NCBI RefSeq assembly: GCF_001465545.3
Contig: NZ_CP013480.3
Location: 5,270,001 to 5,334,000 of the forward strand
Source: Pandoraea norimbergensis
Lineage (GTDB): Bacteria; Pseudomonadota; Gammaproteobacteria; Burkholderiales; Burkholderiaceae
Direction: 5' to 3'
DNA length: 64,000 bases
The notes beneath the pieces were generated by a model. It was given only the letters and a program-made list of their open reading frames with translations. It made no database searches and was not told where the DNA came from. Below are positions 34,928-44,046 of this stretch, piece after piece (within the stretch, counting starts at the first letter, position 1; the number at the start of each line of letters is the position of its first letter). The position numbers and the translations under genes were made by a program.

Positions 34928-35824
34928 ATGAATCTGGAAATGAGCGACCTGCGCGCCTTCGTGGCGATCGCCGAGCGGGGCAGCTTCCGGGCCGCCGCCG
35001 AGGAAATTCATCTGTCGCAATCGGCCCTGTCGAGACGGATTGCCAAGATGGAGAGCACGCTGGGTGTTCGCCTGCTTGAGCGGACCACACGCCGCGTCGA
35101 CCTGACAGTCTTCGGGCGAGACTTCGCCCGTAAGGCGCGTGACCTGCTGAACGAGTTCGAGGAGAGCCTGCGAGGTCTAACCGACGGCGCCACACGCATG
35201 GGAGGCGAAGTGACGCTGGCCTGCGTGCCATCGGCCGTGCGGCACTTTCTGCCGGAAGTGCTTCGCCGGTATCACGAGACGTACCCGCGCGTGCTGATCC
35301 GCGTGAACGACTCGGGGGCCAGCGACGTGTTGTCGAGCGTGGCCCGCGCCGAGGCGGACTTCGGTCTGAACTATCTGGGTGCGCAGGAAGACAACATCGA
35401 ATTCGCGCCGATCCTCAAAGAACCGTTCGTGCTGGCCTGCCGGGCCGATCATCCGTTGGCGGCGCGCAAGCGTGTGAAATGGTCCGAACTGAAAGACCAC
35501 GACTATCTGTCGGTGGCGAAGGCCAGCGGCAATCGGTTCGTGCTCGATCTGGCACTCGCCGAAACGCCCGACCTGCCGCGCTCGTTTTGCGAGGTGCGCC
35601 ATGTCATGAGCGTCGTGAGTCTGGTGGAAGCGGGCCTCGGCATCGCCGCCGTGCCACGGCTTGCGATGCCGCCGGGTGCGCACCCAGTGCTGAGAAGCGT
35701 GCCGTTGGTGGAGCCGGCGGTCACCCGCACGATGGGGCTGATTCGCCGCCGGGGTCTGGTGCTCTCAAGCGCCGCGCAGCATCTTTACGACACTATTCTG
35801 GCGTTCGCCGAAGGCAAGGACTGA
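34928..35824 (+). CDS. LysR-family transcriptional regulator
   Basis: 298 residues. Standard helix-turn-helix (LRAFVAIAERGSFRAAAEEI, then HLSQSALSRRIAKMESTLG) and effector domain beginning GGEVTLACVPSAV. Divergent from the MmgE/PrpD gene, the most likely target. Confidence 0.94.
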   Translation: MNLEMSDLRAFVAIAERGSFRAAAEEIHLSQSALSRRIAKMESTLGVRLLERTTRRVDLTVFGRDFARKARDLLNEFEESLRGLTDGATRMGGEVTLACVPSAVRHFLPEVLRRYHETYPRVLIRVNDSGASDVLSSVARAEADFGLNYLGAQEDNIEFAPILKEPFVLACRADHPLAARKRVKWSELKDHDYLSVAKASGNRFVLDLALAETPDLPRSFCEVRHVMSVVSLVEAGLGIAAVPRLAMPPGAHPVLRSVPLVEPAVTRTMGLIRRRGLVLSSAAQHLYDTILAFAEGKD

Positions 35825-35857
35825 GGCGCTCGCCACGGTCGAGCGTGGCGAAAAACC

Positions 35858-37519
35858 TCACCCCCGGCCCGCCCCATCGCGACGCGGACGGCGCAACGTG
35901 AATCGTTCGAAAGGTGCGATCTGACCATCCAGCCCGACCACATCGAAGTAGGTCACGCGGATCTCCGTCATATCGCCGGGATGGCGTCCCGGGTCGACGT
36001 CGAACGACGCGAAACCGTACGCGCGTGCGGCGTTGCGAACCGCTGACCACGGAGCATCTTCCTTGACATAGATCGGCGGACGCTTGCCGGTCTTCTCGTC
36101 GCGCTCGCCCACACCGGTGATGACGCGGCAGCACGGCGGGTTGAACAGCAACTGATTGGACGGTGCCGACGTACCACCGCCGCCGATCACCATGTGAACG
36201 GTGCCTTGCGTGGTGTCGATGACTTCAGTGCCGGTAGCGACCGGAATCGGCGTCAGTGTGCCGTTGGCCTGCTGGCCGCGGATCGGATGCGAGCGCTCGT
36301 AGTGATGTTCATGGCCGCACACGACCAGATCGACACCGTACTTGTCGAACAGCGGCAGCCATTCCTCGCGGATACCCAAATCGGCGCCGTTGAATTTGTC
36401 GGCGGTGGAAATGGCCACCTGATGCATGCACACGATTAGCCAGTCGATCGACCGGTCGGCACGGGCGGCCGTCAGTTCTTTTTCCAGCCATGCCTTTTGC
36501 GCGCCATTCGAATAGCCGCGCACGTAAGAGTCGCCGGCGTCCTGATAGCACACGTCGTCGTTGGCAATGGCGATCACGCGCACGGCACCCGCCGTGAACG
36601 CATACCAGAGACCGCGAGTCACATCGGACTGTCCCTCGGCGGGCGGCACCGAGAAATACGTCTGGTAGGCCTGATAACCGATCGGCCCGTTGCCGAGTTC
36701 GTTCTCGTGATTGCCCGGTGACGGCATCCACGGGCGATTGCGGGCACTGCGCGTGTTGTTGTTCCAGAAGTCCCACCATGTGCGCACGCGATCCTGTGCG
36801 AGATTGGCGTAGCAAAGATCGCCATTGAACAGGTGGAACAGCGGGCGCAAACGCTCGACGCCCAGCACCGTATCGCCAGCCACCGGCGAGCCGAGGTTGT
36901 CGTTCACATAGGTGGGCGGCAACGTGACACCGGCGGGCGGCGTGAAGAGTTTGCCAAGGGTCGGCGTGCCCTGATCGCCGAAGCTGGTGAAGCGCAGCGG
37001 CTGGCGTCCGCGCGGTGCCGTGCGGAACGTGCCGAATTGCGGTTCTGCGCCGTCGTGCAACGCGGCATAGAGATAGGCGGAATCGGAAGCCAGACCGCCG
37101 ATCTTGGCGTGATAGGCATACACGGTCTGCTTCGACTTGCCGTCGACATAGTGAACTTCGTCGGCAGCGACCGTTTTCTCCAGACGGCCGTCGGGGCGGC
37201 CGAGCAGTACGCGGGGACGCTTGACCGGCTGGAGCGTGTGCCACGACACCACGATCTCGCGCGACGCATCGGCGCCGAACTGGAGATGCAGGCCCGCGAC
37301 CGGCGGCGTGACTACCGGATCGGGCGAGGCGCCTGCGGGCGACGGGTCCGCCTTGGCTGCCGACTTGCCCGCAGCTTCCGCACCGAGCGGTGCGACCAGC
37401 CCCACGGCACCGATGCCTGCTGCGGCGAGCAAGCGACGGCGCGCGAGATCGGGCATGACGTCTGGGTTCACCCCGGGAGTTGCGTCACCGTAGACGGGTT
37501 GGTTGTCGTGATCAGTCAT
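35858..37519 (-). CDS. Purple-acid-phosphatase-like metallophosphoesterase
   Basis: 553 residues. A twin-arginine-type segment (DLARRRLLAAAGIGAVG) precedes a fibronectin-like N-terminal domain (about 65-160), then the metallophosphatase domain. All five purple acid phosphatase motifs are visible: FGDQG, NGDLCYAN (with the metal-binding Tyr), PGNHENE, VCMHQ and GHEHHYERS. These enzymes hydrolyse phosphomonoesters with an Fe/Zn or Fe/Mn pair, normally outside the cytoplasm. The start at 37519 excludes an implausible 51-residue upstream extension. It is exported in all likelihood, and may provide phosphate for uptake; regulation unknown. Confidence 0.92.
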   Translation of the reverse strand: MTDHDNQPVYGDATPGVNPDVMPDLARRRLLAAAGIGAVGLVAPLGAEAAGKSAAKADPSPAGASPDPVVTPPVAGLHLQFGADASREIVVSWHTLQPVKRPRVLLGRPDGRLEKTVAADEVHYVDGKSKQTVYAYHAKIGGLASDSAYLYAALHDGAEPQFGTFRTAPRGRQPLRFTSFGDQGTPTLGKLFTPPAGVTLPPTYVNDNLGSPVAGDTVLGVERLRPLFHLFNGDLCYANLAQDRVRTWWDFWNNNTRSARNRPWMPSPGNHENELGNGPIGYQAYQTYFSVPPAEGQSDVTRGLWYAFTAGAVRVIAIANDDVCYQDAGDSYVRGYSNGAQKAWLEKELTAARADRSIDWLIVCMHQVAISTADKFNGADLGIREEWLPLFDKYGVDLVVCGHEHHYERSHPIRGQQANGTLTPIPVATGTEVIDTTQGTVHMVIGGGGTSAPSNQLLFNPPCCRVITGVGERDEKTGKRPPIYVKEDAPWSAVRNAARAYGFASFDVDPGRHPGDMTEIRVTYFDVVGLDGQIAPFERFTLRRPRRDGAGRG

Positions 37520-37655
37520 CTCGGAGGCCCGGCAGCTTGGTAGGGCCCCCCACTCTAGGTGGCTTGTGTGACAACGCGTCGGTGGACAGTGGGTTCCGGA
37601 AAGCAACGTCGTGACGCCCATCCCTAGACGCCGCGATTCACTGCTTTCACTGCCA

Positions 37656-38474
37656 TTACGCCTGAAGGACAAAACCCGCTTGATAACGCTGCGGCGTCAC
37701 GCCCAACACACGACGGAACATGCTGGCGAAGGTAGCCGTATCCGCGTAGCCAAGCGCCGAGGCCACGTCACCGGGCGCGGTGCCCGTCGAGAGCTGGCAC
37801 ATCGCCTCGCACACCCGCATATGCTCACGCCACTTGGCGAAAGCGACACCCGTCTCGCGCTGAAACAACCGCGACACCGTGCGCGAACTGGCGCCGAGCC
37901 GGTCAGCCCAGAGTTCGAGCGTGTCGTTGTTGGCAGGCTCGGCGAGCAGCGCTTCGCAAATCTTGCGCAGACGGGGATGTACCGGCAATGGCAGCCGCCA
38001 CTGCGCATCCATCTCGCCCGGCCTCGCGTCACCCAATAACCGGCCGATCAGATTGGCCAGCAACCCCGGCACGCTGTCCGGCGCATAGTGCTCGGGGGCT
38101 TCGGTCATCGCGACGATGGCTTCGCGCAGTAAGCCGGTCACGGGAATCAGCAGCCCCTCCAGATCCTCCTGGGGCACCTCGAAACTGGTGAGATAGATCG
38201 TGCGGAAGGCCACGCTGCCGACCATTTCCAGCTCGTGTTCGACGCGCGGCATGACCAGCAGGCCGATCGACGGCGTGACCACCCACGACGCGCCGGGCGT
38301 GCGCACGCGAATCATGCCCGCCGTCGCGTAGATCAGTTGCGCCCGCGAATGCGTGTGCGCGGGCTCCCGCATGCCATGGGGGTAGTCAATCGCATTGGCG
38401 ATCACCGGGGGTAACGGACGCCGACCGGTGGCGGTGACTGGCGTACGTTTGGTGTCCATCTCGCTTGATAACAT
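37656..38474 (-). CDS. AraC-family transcriptional regulator
   Basis: 272 residues. An N-terminal cupin-like sensing domain (AHTHSRAQLIYATAGMIRVR) is followed by a C-terminal double helix-turn-helix (LGASSRTVSRLFQRETGVAF, then DVASALGYADTATFASMFRR). The branch with AHxHxxAQLIYA often controls transporters or detoxification genes. Start uncertain between 38474 and 38459; GGAT lies 7 bases before the first. It is divergent from the TonB receptor gene with 237 bases between, so it could control it. Confidence 0.88.
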   Translation of the reverse strand: MLSSEMDTKRTPVTATGRRPLPPVIANAIDYPHGMREPAHTHSRAQLIYATAGMIRVRTPGASWVVTPSIGLLVMPRVEHELEMVGSVAFRTIYLTSFEVPQEDLEGLLIPVTGLLREAIVAMTEAPEHYAPDSVPGLLANLIGRLLGDARPGEMDAQWRLPLPVHPRLRKICEALLAEPANNDTLELWADRLGASSRTVSRLFQRETGVAFAKWREHMRVCEAMCQLSTGTAPGDVASALGYADTATFASMFRRVLGVTPQRYQAGFVLQA

Positions 38475-38686
38475 CTGCAAATCCGTCCCGTCAGGACAAA
38501 ATCTGTCGCATTCGCGGCGATTGTTGTCGCCGCACGTTGCCCCAACGGCGATATGATCGGCTCCCGTCAGGCACTCCTTGACCGCCAGCGCCGGCCCGAA
38601 CCGTCGCGGCGCACAACTCAACTCCCCCGCCAAACCCTCCGTACCCCGGCCGACAAAGACGCCGCGGACGACGCTTCACGTAAAAA

Positions 38687-38705
38687 GTTAATGATACGCA
38701 TTTTT
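38687..38705. promoter_or_regulatory. Fur box upstream of the TonB receptor
   Basis: GTTAATGATACGCATTTTT matches the 19-base Fur consensus at 14 positions, including the TAATGATA and CATT cores. It ends 6 bases before the receptor's ATG, and the region is AT-rich against a GC-rich background. Iron-dependent repression is expected. Confidence 0.7.
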
Positions 38706-38711
38706 ATTAAC

Positions 38712-40928
38712 ATGACAAACACACACGATAACGTCGCGCGGCAGCCGTCGCGCAATCTGAAGTCAGCCAAGCACCGGACGGGCGTTCCGGGATCGCTGCG
38801 GCGCCGGGGAAGCGGGTTGATCTGGGTGCCGCTGGCCTTCGCCGCCGTCTCCGGCGCGGCGCACGCGCAAGACAGCGGGGTGCCGTCCGCCGTCGCCCTG
38901 CCGACACAGGAAGTGCGGGCCGACCGGGAGGAGTCGCCAACGGGGCGCACTGACGGTGTGGTTGCCAAGCGCAGTGTCTCGGCGACCAAGACCGACACGC
39001 CGCTCGTGCGCGTGCCGCAATCGGTGTCGGTCGTCACCCGTGACCAGATGGATGCACAGGGCGCGACGACCATCGATCAGGCGTTGCGCTACACGCCGGG
39101 CGTGTCGTCGCAGGACGCCACCGACTTCCGCTTCGACCAATTGCGGGGCCGGGGCTTTTCGTACGACACCTACCTCGATGGACTGATTCTTCAGCCGAAC
39201 GCGTTTTATGCGAATCCGCGCATCGATCCGTATTTCCTTGAACGTATCGAAGTGTTGCGCGGCCCGGCGTCGGTGCTTTACGGCGCGGGCAGTCCGGCGG
39301 GCATCGTCAATCTGATTACGAAGATGCCAAGCGACGAGCCGGTGCATGAGCTGATGTTGCAGTTCGGCAGTCATAGCCGCTTCGAGGCGGGCTTCGACAT
39401 GGGCGGCAAGGTGACGGACGACGGTACGATCCTGTATCGCGTAACAGGTCTGGCGCGTGACGCGAATTCGCAGGTCAACGGCATCAAAGACCAACGTCTG
39501 GCGATCGCGCCGAGCGTGACCATCCGGGCGTCGCGCGACACTTCGCTGACGCTGTTTGCCAGCTACCAGCGCGACCCGGCCGGCGGGCTGTTCAACTCGC
39601 TGCCGGTCAGCGGCGTCGTGAGCGGCAACCCGAACGGCAAGATCGACCCAAACACGTACGTCGGCAATCCGGATGTCGATTACTTCCGGCGCACGCAATA
39701 CTCGTTCGGGGCCAAGTTCGAACATGCGTTCAACGACACCCTCAAATTCCGCTCGAATCTGCGCTACCTGCACGATGACATCGACTATCACCAGTCGTTC
39801 TTCCTGAACTACCTGCCGGGCTCGACCTCGACGGTATCGATGAACGCGTTTCTCGACCGCGAGCACCTGAGCCAGTTCGCGTGGGATAACCAGATCGAAG
39901 GCAAGCTGTCGACCGGGCCGCTTCAGCACACAGTGCTCGTCGGGCTCGACTACCAGCGCCTGCTTAGCGGTACCAGCAGCGGCACGGGGCCCATTGGTAC
40001 GCTCAACGTGTTCGCGCCCAACTACAGCACGCTGGGTCGTATCACCACGACGAACAAGCGCGTGGATACGGCGACCGACCAGTTCGGCATGTACATGCAG
40101 GATCAGATTCAGTACGGCGGATGGACCGCGCTGCTCGGCCTGCGTCAGGACTGGACGTCGATGAACGTGCAGACGCAGACCACCACGAGTGCGAGCATTC
40201 AGAACCAGAGTCCACATGCGTTCACGTGGCGTGGCGGGCTGTCATATCTCTTCGATTCCGGCATTGCCCCGTACTTCAGCTATGCCAAGTCGTTCCAGCC
40301 CACGGCAGGCGTCGACTACTTCAATCAGGCACTCAAGCCCACGACGGGCGAGCAATACGAAATCGGCGTGAAGTACCAACCGAAGTCGTATAACGCGCTG
40401 TACACGGTGTCGTTCTACAACCTGACGCAGCAGAACGTGACCACGGCCGATCCGGCGCACAACGGGTCGGTGATCCAGACGGGCGAGGTGCGCTCGCGCG
40501 GTATCGAACTCGAAGCGCGCCTGCAATTGACCGACTCGCTGAGCGCGATCGGGTCGTACACGTATCTGAATCAGACCGTCATGAAGACGAACACGGCGTC
40601 GCAGTTGGGTAAGCGTCCGACGATGATGCCGCGTTATCTGAGCTCGCTCTGGCTCGACTACACACTGCATGGCGGTGTGCTGCGCGGGCTGGGCTTCGGT
40701 GCCGGGGTGCGCGTGATCGGACCGTCGGCGGGCGACGTGCAGAACACGTTCGACGTGCCGGCCGTGGCGCTGTTCGATGCCGCCATCCATTACGACACCG
40801 GCAACTGGTCGTTCGCGGTCAACGGCAGCAATCTGTTCAATCGCAAGTACGCCGCTTATTGCTCAGGCGGGGCGTGCTATTACGGCTCGACGGCATCGGT
40901 GATCGGGACGGCTAAATATCGGTGGTAA
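38712..40928 (+). CDS. TonB-dependent siderophore receptor
   Basis: 738 residues. The signal peptide (RRRGSG then LIWVPLAFAAVSGAAHAQ) is followed by a TonB box region, the plug (RVPQSVSVVTRDQMDAQGAT, ALRYTPGVSSQ, and IEVLRGPASVLYGAGSPAGI near residue 195) and a 22-strand barrel ending in the expected aromatic residue (TAKYRW). The family imports ferric siderophores across the outer membrane with TonB energy. The C-terminal RKYAAYCSGGACYYG is like that of FoxA/FhuA-type receptors, but the siderophore cannot be fixed. Regulation: Fur box just upstream, divergent AraC gene. Strong terminator follows. Confidence 0.95.
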   Translation: MTNTHDNVARQPSRNLKSAKHRTGVPGSLRRRGSGLIWVPLAFAAVSGAAHAQDSGVPSAVALPTQEVRADREESPTGRTDGVVAKRSVSATKTDTPLVRVPQSVSVVTRDQMDAQGATTIDQALRYTPGVSSQDATDFRFDQLRGRGFSYDTYLDGLILQPNAFYANPRIDPYFLERIEVLRGPASVLYGAGSPAGIVNLITKMPSDEPVHELMLQFGSHSRFEAGFDMGGKVTDDGTILYRVTGLARDANSQVNGIKDQRLAIAPSVTIRASRDTSLTLFASYQRDPAGGLFNSLPVSGVVSGNPNGKIDPNTYVGNPDVDYFRRTQYSFGAKFEHAFNDTLKFRSNLRYLHDDIDYHQSFFLNYLPGSTSTVSMNAFLDREHLSQFAWDNQIEGKLSTGPLQHTVLVGLDYQRLLSGTSSGTGPIGTLNVFAPNYSTLGRITTTNKRVDTATDQFGMYMQDQIQYGGWTALLGLRQDWTSMNVQTQTTTSASIQNQSPHAFTWRGGLSYLFDSGIAPYFSYAKSFQPTAGVDYFNQALKPTTGEQYEIGVKYQPKSYNALYTVSFYNLTQQNVTTADPAHNGSVIQTGEVRSRGIELEARLQLTDSLSAIGSYTYLNQTVMKTNTASQLGKRPTMMPRYLSSLWLDYTLHGGVLRGLGFGAGVRVIGPSAGDVQNTFDVPAVALFDAAIHYDTGNWSFAVNGSNLFNRKYAAYCSGGACYYGSTASVIGTAKYRW

Positions 40929-40950
40929 TACCGTTGGATTGACGTAATGA

Positions 40951-40986
40951 AGCGGGCGCGCCGTGTTTCTGGCGCGCCCGCTTTTG
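40951..40986 (+). terminator. Intrinsic terminator after the TonB receptor
   Basis: Arms AGCGGGCGCGCC (40951-40962) and GGCGCGCCCGCT (40971-40982), 8-base loop, then TTTT. Confidence 0.9.
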
Positions 40987-41122
40987 TTTGCGTGCCCCCT
41001 CACAGAATTGAGAGTGTCTTCCGTTAACAGATTAAATATCCGTGGATGGATGCCGTTATCTCTGCGGTGGACTCGCCGGGGATGGCCTGTCGTTCATGTG
41101 AGATTTGTGAGATAGCGGAAAA

Positions 41123-41974
41123 ATGAATTTGAGCATTCGATATGGCGTCGCCACTGCACTCCTCTGCGCTCTGCTGACGGGTTGTGAAGACTCGGACGTC
41201 GGCACGGTGAAAGCTGCCAATTACCCGGGCGACCAAACCCACACCTACGGTTCGGCGTTGTCGGATCGCGCGGCCTGCAAGAGCACCAGTTGGAAAACGT
41301 TCAAGGACGCGAGTAATCGATCGGCCGTGGAGTACCGCTGTGAGCTCAACGACGCCGTCGCGGCGCTGAACAAGGTTCGTGACGCCCAGATCGACGACAT
41401 CAACGGCTACCTCAAAGCCAGCAACGACAACCTGAGCAAAGCCATCGAGGGCACCGCCGGCGACGTGGATCGCTACGCGAAACTGCTGGAAGAAAAGAAG
41501 GTCGTCGTTCAGCAAATCGACGAAAAGAGTCAGGCGCAATTGGCCGGCATGGACGGACCGTCGGCACTGAAAGCCAAACAGGTGCTGGACACGTCCCGCG
41601 CTTACGCCGTATCGGAAGTCGAGCGTTATCAGGCGGAGCTGGACAAGGCCAAGGCCGGTGGCAATGCGGATTCGCTGAAAGCCTCGATGCAAAGCTATCA
41701 GGACCGGGCGGCCACCGATATCGCCAACCTCCACGCAAAGTACGACGGGGTGAAATCCGTGACGGAAGTCATTCAGTGGGCCGTGAACGACAAGGTCGTC
41801 GTGCCCACGTACTTCGGCTTTGAAATCGACTCGGCGAACGGCAAGCAAACCGTCGATAAGTCATCGCAGTTCACAGGATTTCTCCGACAGATTGTCGCAA
41901 ACCGTGGTCAGGATTACGTGACGCTTGTCGCACCGACCGTGCTGGCCGGTGTTGCCAATACGACTGCGAAGTGA
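41123..41974 (+). CDS. Hypothetical lipoprotein with coiled-coil region
   Basis: 283 residues. The hydrophobic start ends in LLTGC (lipobox, Cys at about residue 21). Two further cysteines (in RAACKS and YRCEL) may pair. Residues about 80-215 are helical and charged (NKVRDAQIDDINGYLKASND, EEKKVVVQQIDEKSQAQL), suggesting a coiled coil. Family unknown. 58 bases separate it from the CPBP protease gene, so the two could be co-transcribed. Confidence 0.75.
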   Translation: MNLSIRYGVATALLCALLTGCEDSDVGTVKAANYPGDQTHTYGSALSDRAACKSTSWKTFKDASNRSAVEYRCELNDAVAALNKVRDAQIDDINGYLKASNDNLSKAIEGTAGDVDRYAKLLEEKKVVVQQIDEKSQAQLAGMDGPSALKAKQVLDTSRAYAVSEVERYQAELDKAKAGGNADSLKASMQSYQDRAATDIANLHAKYDGVKSVTEVIQWAVNDKVVVPTYFGFEIDSANGKQTVDKSSQFTGFLRQIVANRGQDYVTLVAPTVLAGVANTTAK

Positions 41975-42032
41975 CAGATAAATAGCAGGCAAATCGCGGG
42001 CAGTCATCGATCAGCCCCCAAGACCATAAGTC

Positions 42033-42857
42033 ATGAACAACAGACCGACCGAATACTGCTTCCCGAACCTGCTGGAAGCTTTCTTTGTTGTGATCGCGAT
42101 CTTCTTTGTCGAGATGGTGACGGATGCGATCGTGGTGCAACTGAGCTATATCGTCGGCATTCGCCCGATGGCGGCTTACAGCATTGGCCGTGTGCTGGCT
42201 TACGGGCTGGCATTTTGGGCAATGCTTCACTACACCAAGCTCAGCTATCGGGATCTGTTTCATCAGGGGCGCGCTTCGATGCGCGCCACGCTGGGGCTTT
42301 TCACGGTGCCCATTCTGCTATTGACGCCGGGATTGCTGCTGCTCATCACGGTGATCGGCACCGGCGTGGAGAAGATGTTCCCGATAGGAGGATGGCTGCA
42401 AGCCTCCAATGACTTTTACCGGCAGACCGGGCTCGGCTCCTTCGTACTCGTGTGTCTGGTCGCGCCATTTGTCGAAGAAATGCTGTATCGCGGCATCATC
42501 CTGCGCAGCTTTCTGCGGCAGTATCCGGCGGGCACGGCCATCGCGCACTCAGCCGCAGTCTTCGGTCTGGCTCACCTGAACGTCTATCAGTTCGTCGTCG
42601 CCCTCATCTTCGGACTGGTGGCCGGAAAGCTGTACGAACGGACTCGCTCACTGCTCCCCGGCATCCTGCTGCACGTGTTCTACAACACCGCCGTGGTTGT
42701 GAGCACCATGAACCTGCCGACAGACGAGAAGAATCTGACCGTCTTCGACATGCCGGCCCTGTGGTGGCTGCTGGCGATCGCAAGCGGCGGTGCCGGCGCA
42801 CTGATGTTGGTCAAACTGCTCGGCGGCGCCGCGGTAGTGCGTGCGGGGGCGAAGTAA
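42033..42857 (+). CDS. CPBP-family intramembrane glutamic protease
   Basis: 274 residues with about eight helices. All three catalytic motifs are intact: EEMLYRG (EExxxR) near residue 149, FGLAHLN (FxxxH) near 176 and HVFYN (HxxxN) near 215. The family includes CAAX prenyl-protease-like enzymes and bacteriocin-processing or self-immunity proteins. It sits between a lipoprotein and a 35-residue micro-ORF, which makes a processing or immunity role worth considering but not shown. Inner membrane. Confidence 0.9.
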   Translation: MNNRPTEYCFPNLLEAFFVVIAIFFVEMVTDAIVVQLSYIVGIRPMAAYSIGRVLAYGLAFWAMLHYTKLSYRDLFHQGRASMRATLGLFTVPILLLTPGLLLLITVIGTGVEKMFPIGGWLQASNDFYRQTGLGSFVLVCLVAPFVEEMLYRGIILRSFLRQYPAGTAIAHSAAVFGLAHLNVYQFVVALIFGLVAGKLYERTRSLLPGILLHVFYNTAVVVSTMNLPTDEKNLTVFDMPALWWLLAIASGGAGALMLVKLLGGAAVVRAGAK

Positions 42858-42964
42858 CGGCCGACTGTGATTTGTCTCAGTTTCGCCAATGTCCCCTGCC
42901 AGGTATCGTTGCATCAACTCGCCAACACAGCGAGATCGATGAAACCCAACACTGGAGGTGTGAA

Positions 42965-43072
42965 ATGCCCTGGATGGCTATCTTGGACGGAATGGTTGCA
43001 GTGGGTTCGTGGGCAAGCCGGCTCGCTCCGGTCGCAAAGTTCATGTCGGACACCGCAAGCCTCTTCATGTAA
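42965..43072 (+). CDS. 35-residue hydrophobic micro-protein, unannotated
   Basis: A 36-codon frame ATG to TAA with GGAGGT 7 bases upstream, one of the best ribosome binding sites in the window. The product begins MPWMAILDGMVAVGSWASRL and ends with KFMSDTASLFM: mostly hydrophobic, weakly amphipathic, one Lys, one Arg and two Asp. It begins 107 bases after the CPBP protease stop and is followed by a hairpin (43078-43102). Could be a bacteriocin-like or signalling peptide, a small membrane toxin, or a regulatory subunit; nothing decides. No family recognised. Confidence 0.55.
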   Translation: MPWMAILDGMVAVGSWASRLAPVAKFMSDTASLFM

Positions 43073-43077
43073 GCACC

Positions 43078-43102
43078 TGCGGCGGATGTTGCACCCGCCG
43101 CA
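43078..43102. terminator. Hairpin after the micro-ORF
   Basis: Arms TGCGGCGG (43078-43085) and CCGCCGCA (43095-43102), 9-base loop, followed by AGATTTCTCTT. Terminator-like with a poor T-run; it lies between the micro-ORF and the convergent SDR gene. Confidence 0.5.
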
Positions 43103-43128
43103 AGATTTCTCTTACCGGCTCTCCCGTC

Positions 43129-43965
43129 TTACGCTGCGCCGGCGCGTGCCAGTTCGCGGAAGTTCATCCAGTGCGAACTGACCAGCCAGCCAGCGTCGAC
43201 GGGCAAGCTGACACCGGTGATGGCGCTCGACTGGTCGCACATCAGGAAGCTCACCGCCGCAGCGATTTCATCCGTACCGACCAGACGTCCCAACGCCGAA
43301 TGCGCCTCGATGGCTGACGCGCTGCGCTTGCCGGTCGCAAGCTTGTCTTCAAAGATCGGTGTGAGCGTGAAGCCCGGCGCCACCGAGTTCACGCGAATGC
43401 CCGACGCGCCAAGTTCTCCCGCTGCGAGTTGCGTGAGCGCCCCCAGCGCCACCTTGGTGGGCGAATACGCGTGCAGCGGTAGCGGACGCAACTCGTTGAT
43501 CGACGTGATGTTGACCACGGCGCCTGCTCCGGCCTGCGTCATCAGCGGTGCTAACGCGCGCAGGCAATGCTGCGCGCCGAAGTAGTTCACTTCCCAGACG
43601 CGGCGCTGCATGGCGTCGTCCATCTCGAGCAGGGGAATGGCGTCCTGCAACAAACCCGCCACATTCACGAGTCCGGCCACGCCGCCACGCTCACGCAGCG
43701 ATGCGGCGAGCGCGTCGACCGCGGCATGGTCGGTTACGTCAATGGCGGCCAGCGTCATTCTCGGTGTATCGGCACGCTCGCCGAAAACGTCGCGCAGTCG
43801 CGCCAGATCGAGGTCGGTGGCCACCACGTGCCAACCGTCGTCATAGAGACGGTTGGCGACGGCCAGACCGATGCCGCCGCTCGCCCCCGTCACGACGACG
43901 GCGTGTCCGCTATCGCGCAACGCGTCCAACGAGATGCGCTTCGCGCGGCCAGAAGATGTGTTCAT
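43129..43965 (-). CDS. SDR-family oxidoreductase
   Basis: 278 residues, classical short-chain dehydrogenase. Cofactor motif TGASGGIG near residue 27, NVAG near 100, catalytic Ser in NITSINE and the YxxxK pair in YSPTK near 168. An Asp-Leu at the end of the second strand (ATDLDLARL) suggests NAD preference. The TetR-type operator at 44005-44021, 39 bases upstream, puts it under the TetR regulator encoded next to it, with the aldolase-MFS-ligase operon. Probably oxidises or reduces a pathway intermediate. Confidence 0.92.
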   Translation of the reverse strand: MNTSSGRAKRISLDALRDSGHAVVVTGASGGIGLAVANRLYDDGWHVVATDLDLARLRDVFGERADTPRMTLAAIDVTDHAAVDALAASLRERGGVAGLVNVAGLLQDAIPLLEMDDAMQRRVWEVNYFGAQHCLRALAPLMTQAGAGAVVNITSINELRPLPLHAYSPTKVALGALTQLAAGELGASGIRVNSVAPGFTLTPIFEDKLATGKRSASAIEAHSALGRLVGTDEIAAAVSFLMCDQSSAITGVSLPVDAGWLVSSHWMNFRELARAGAA

Positions 43966-44004
43966 ACAGGGCGTCTCCGTCAGGTTGTGTCGTTGCTTTA
44001 ATTT

Positions 44005-44021
44005 CTAAACTATTCGTTTAG
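44005..44021. promoter_or_regulatory. TetR-type operator, SDR promoter
   Basis: CTAAAC, 5-base spacer, GTTTAG, followed by TTTAT; located between the SDR start and the TetR stop. Same arms and flank as the site at 44766-44782. Confidence 0.75.
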
Positions 44022-44046
44022 TTTATTCACAACCCGGTTCGACGCG

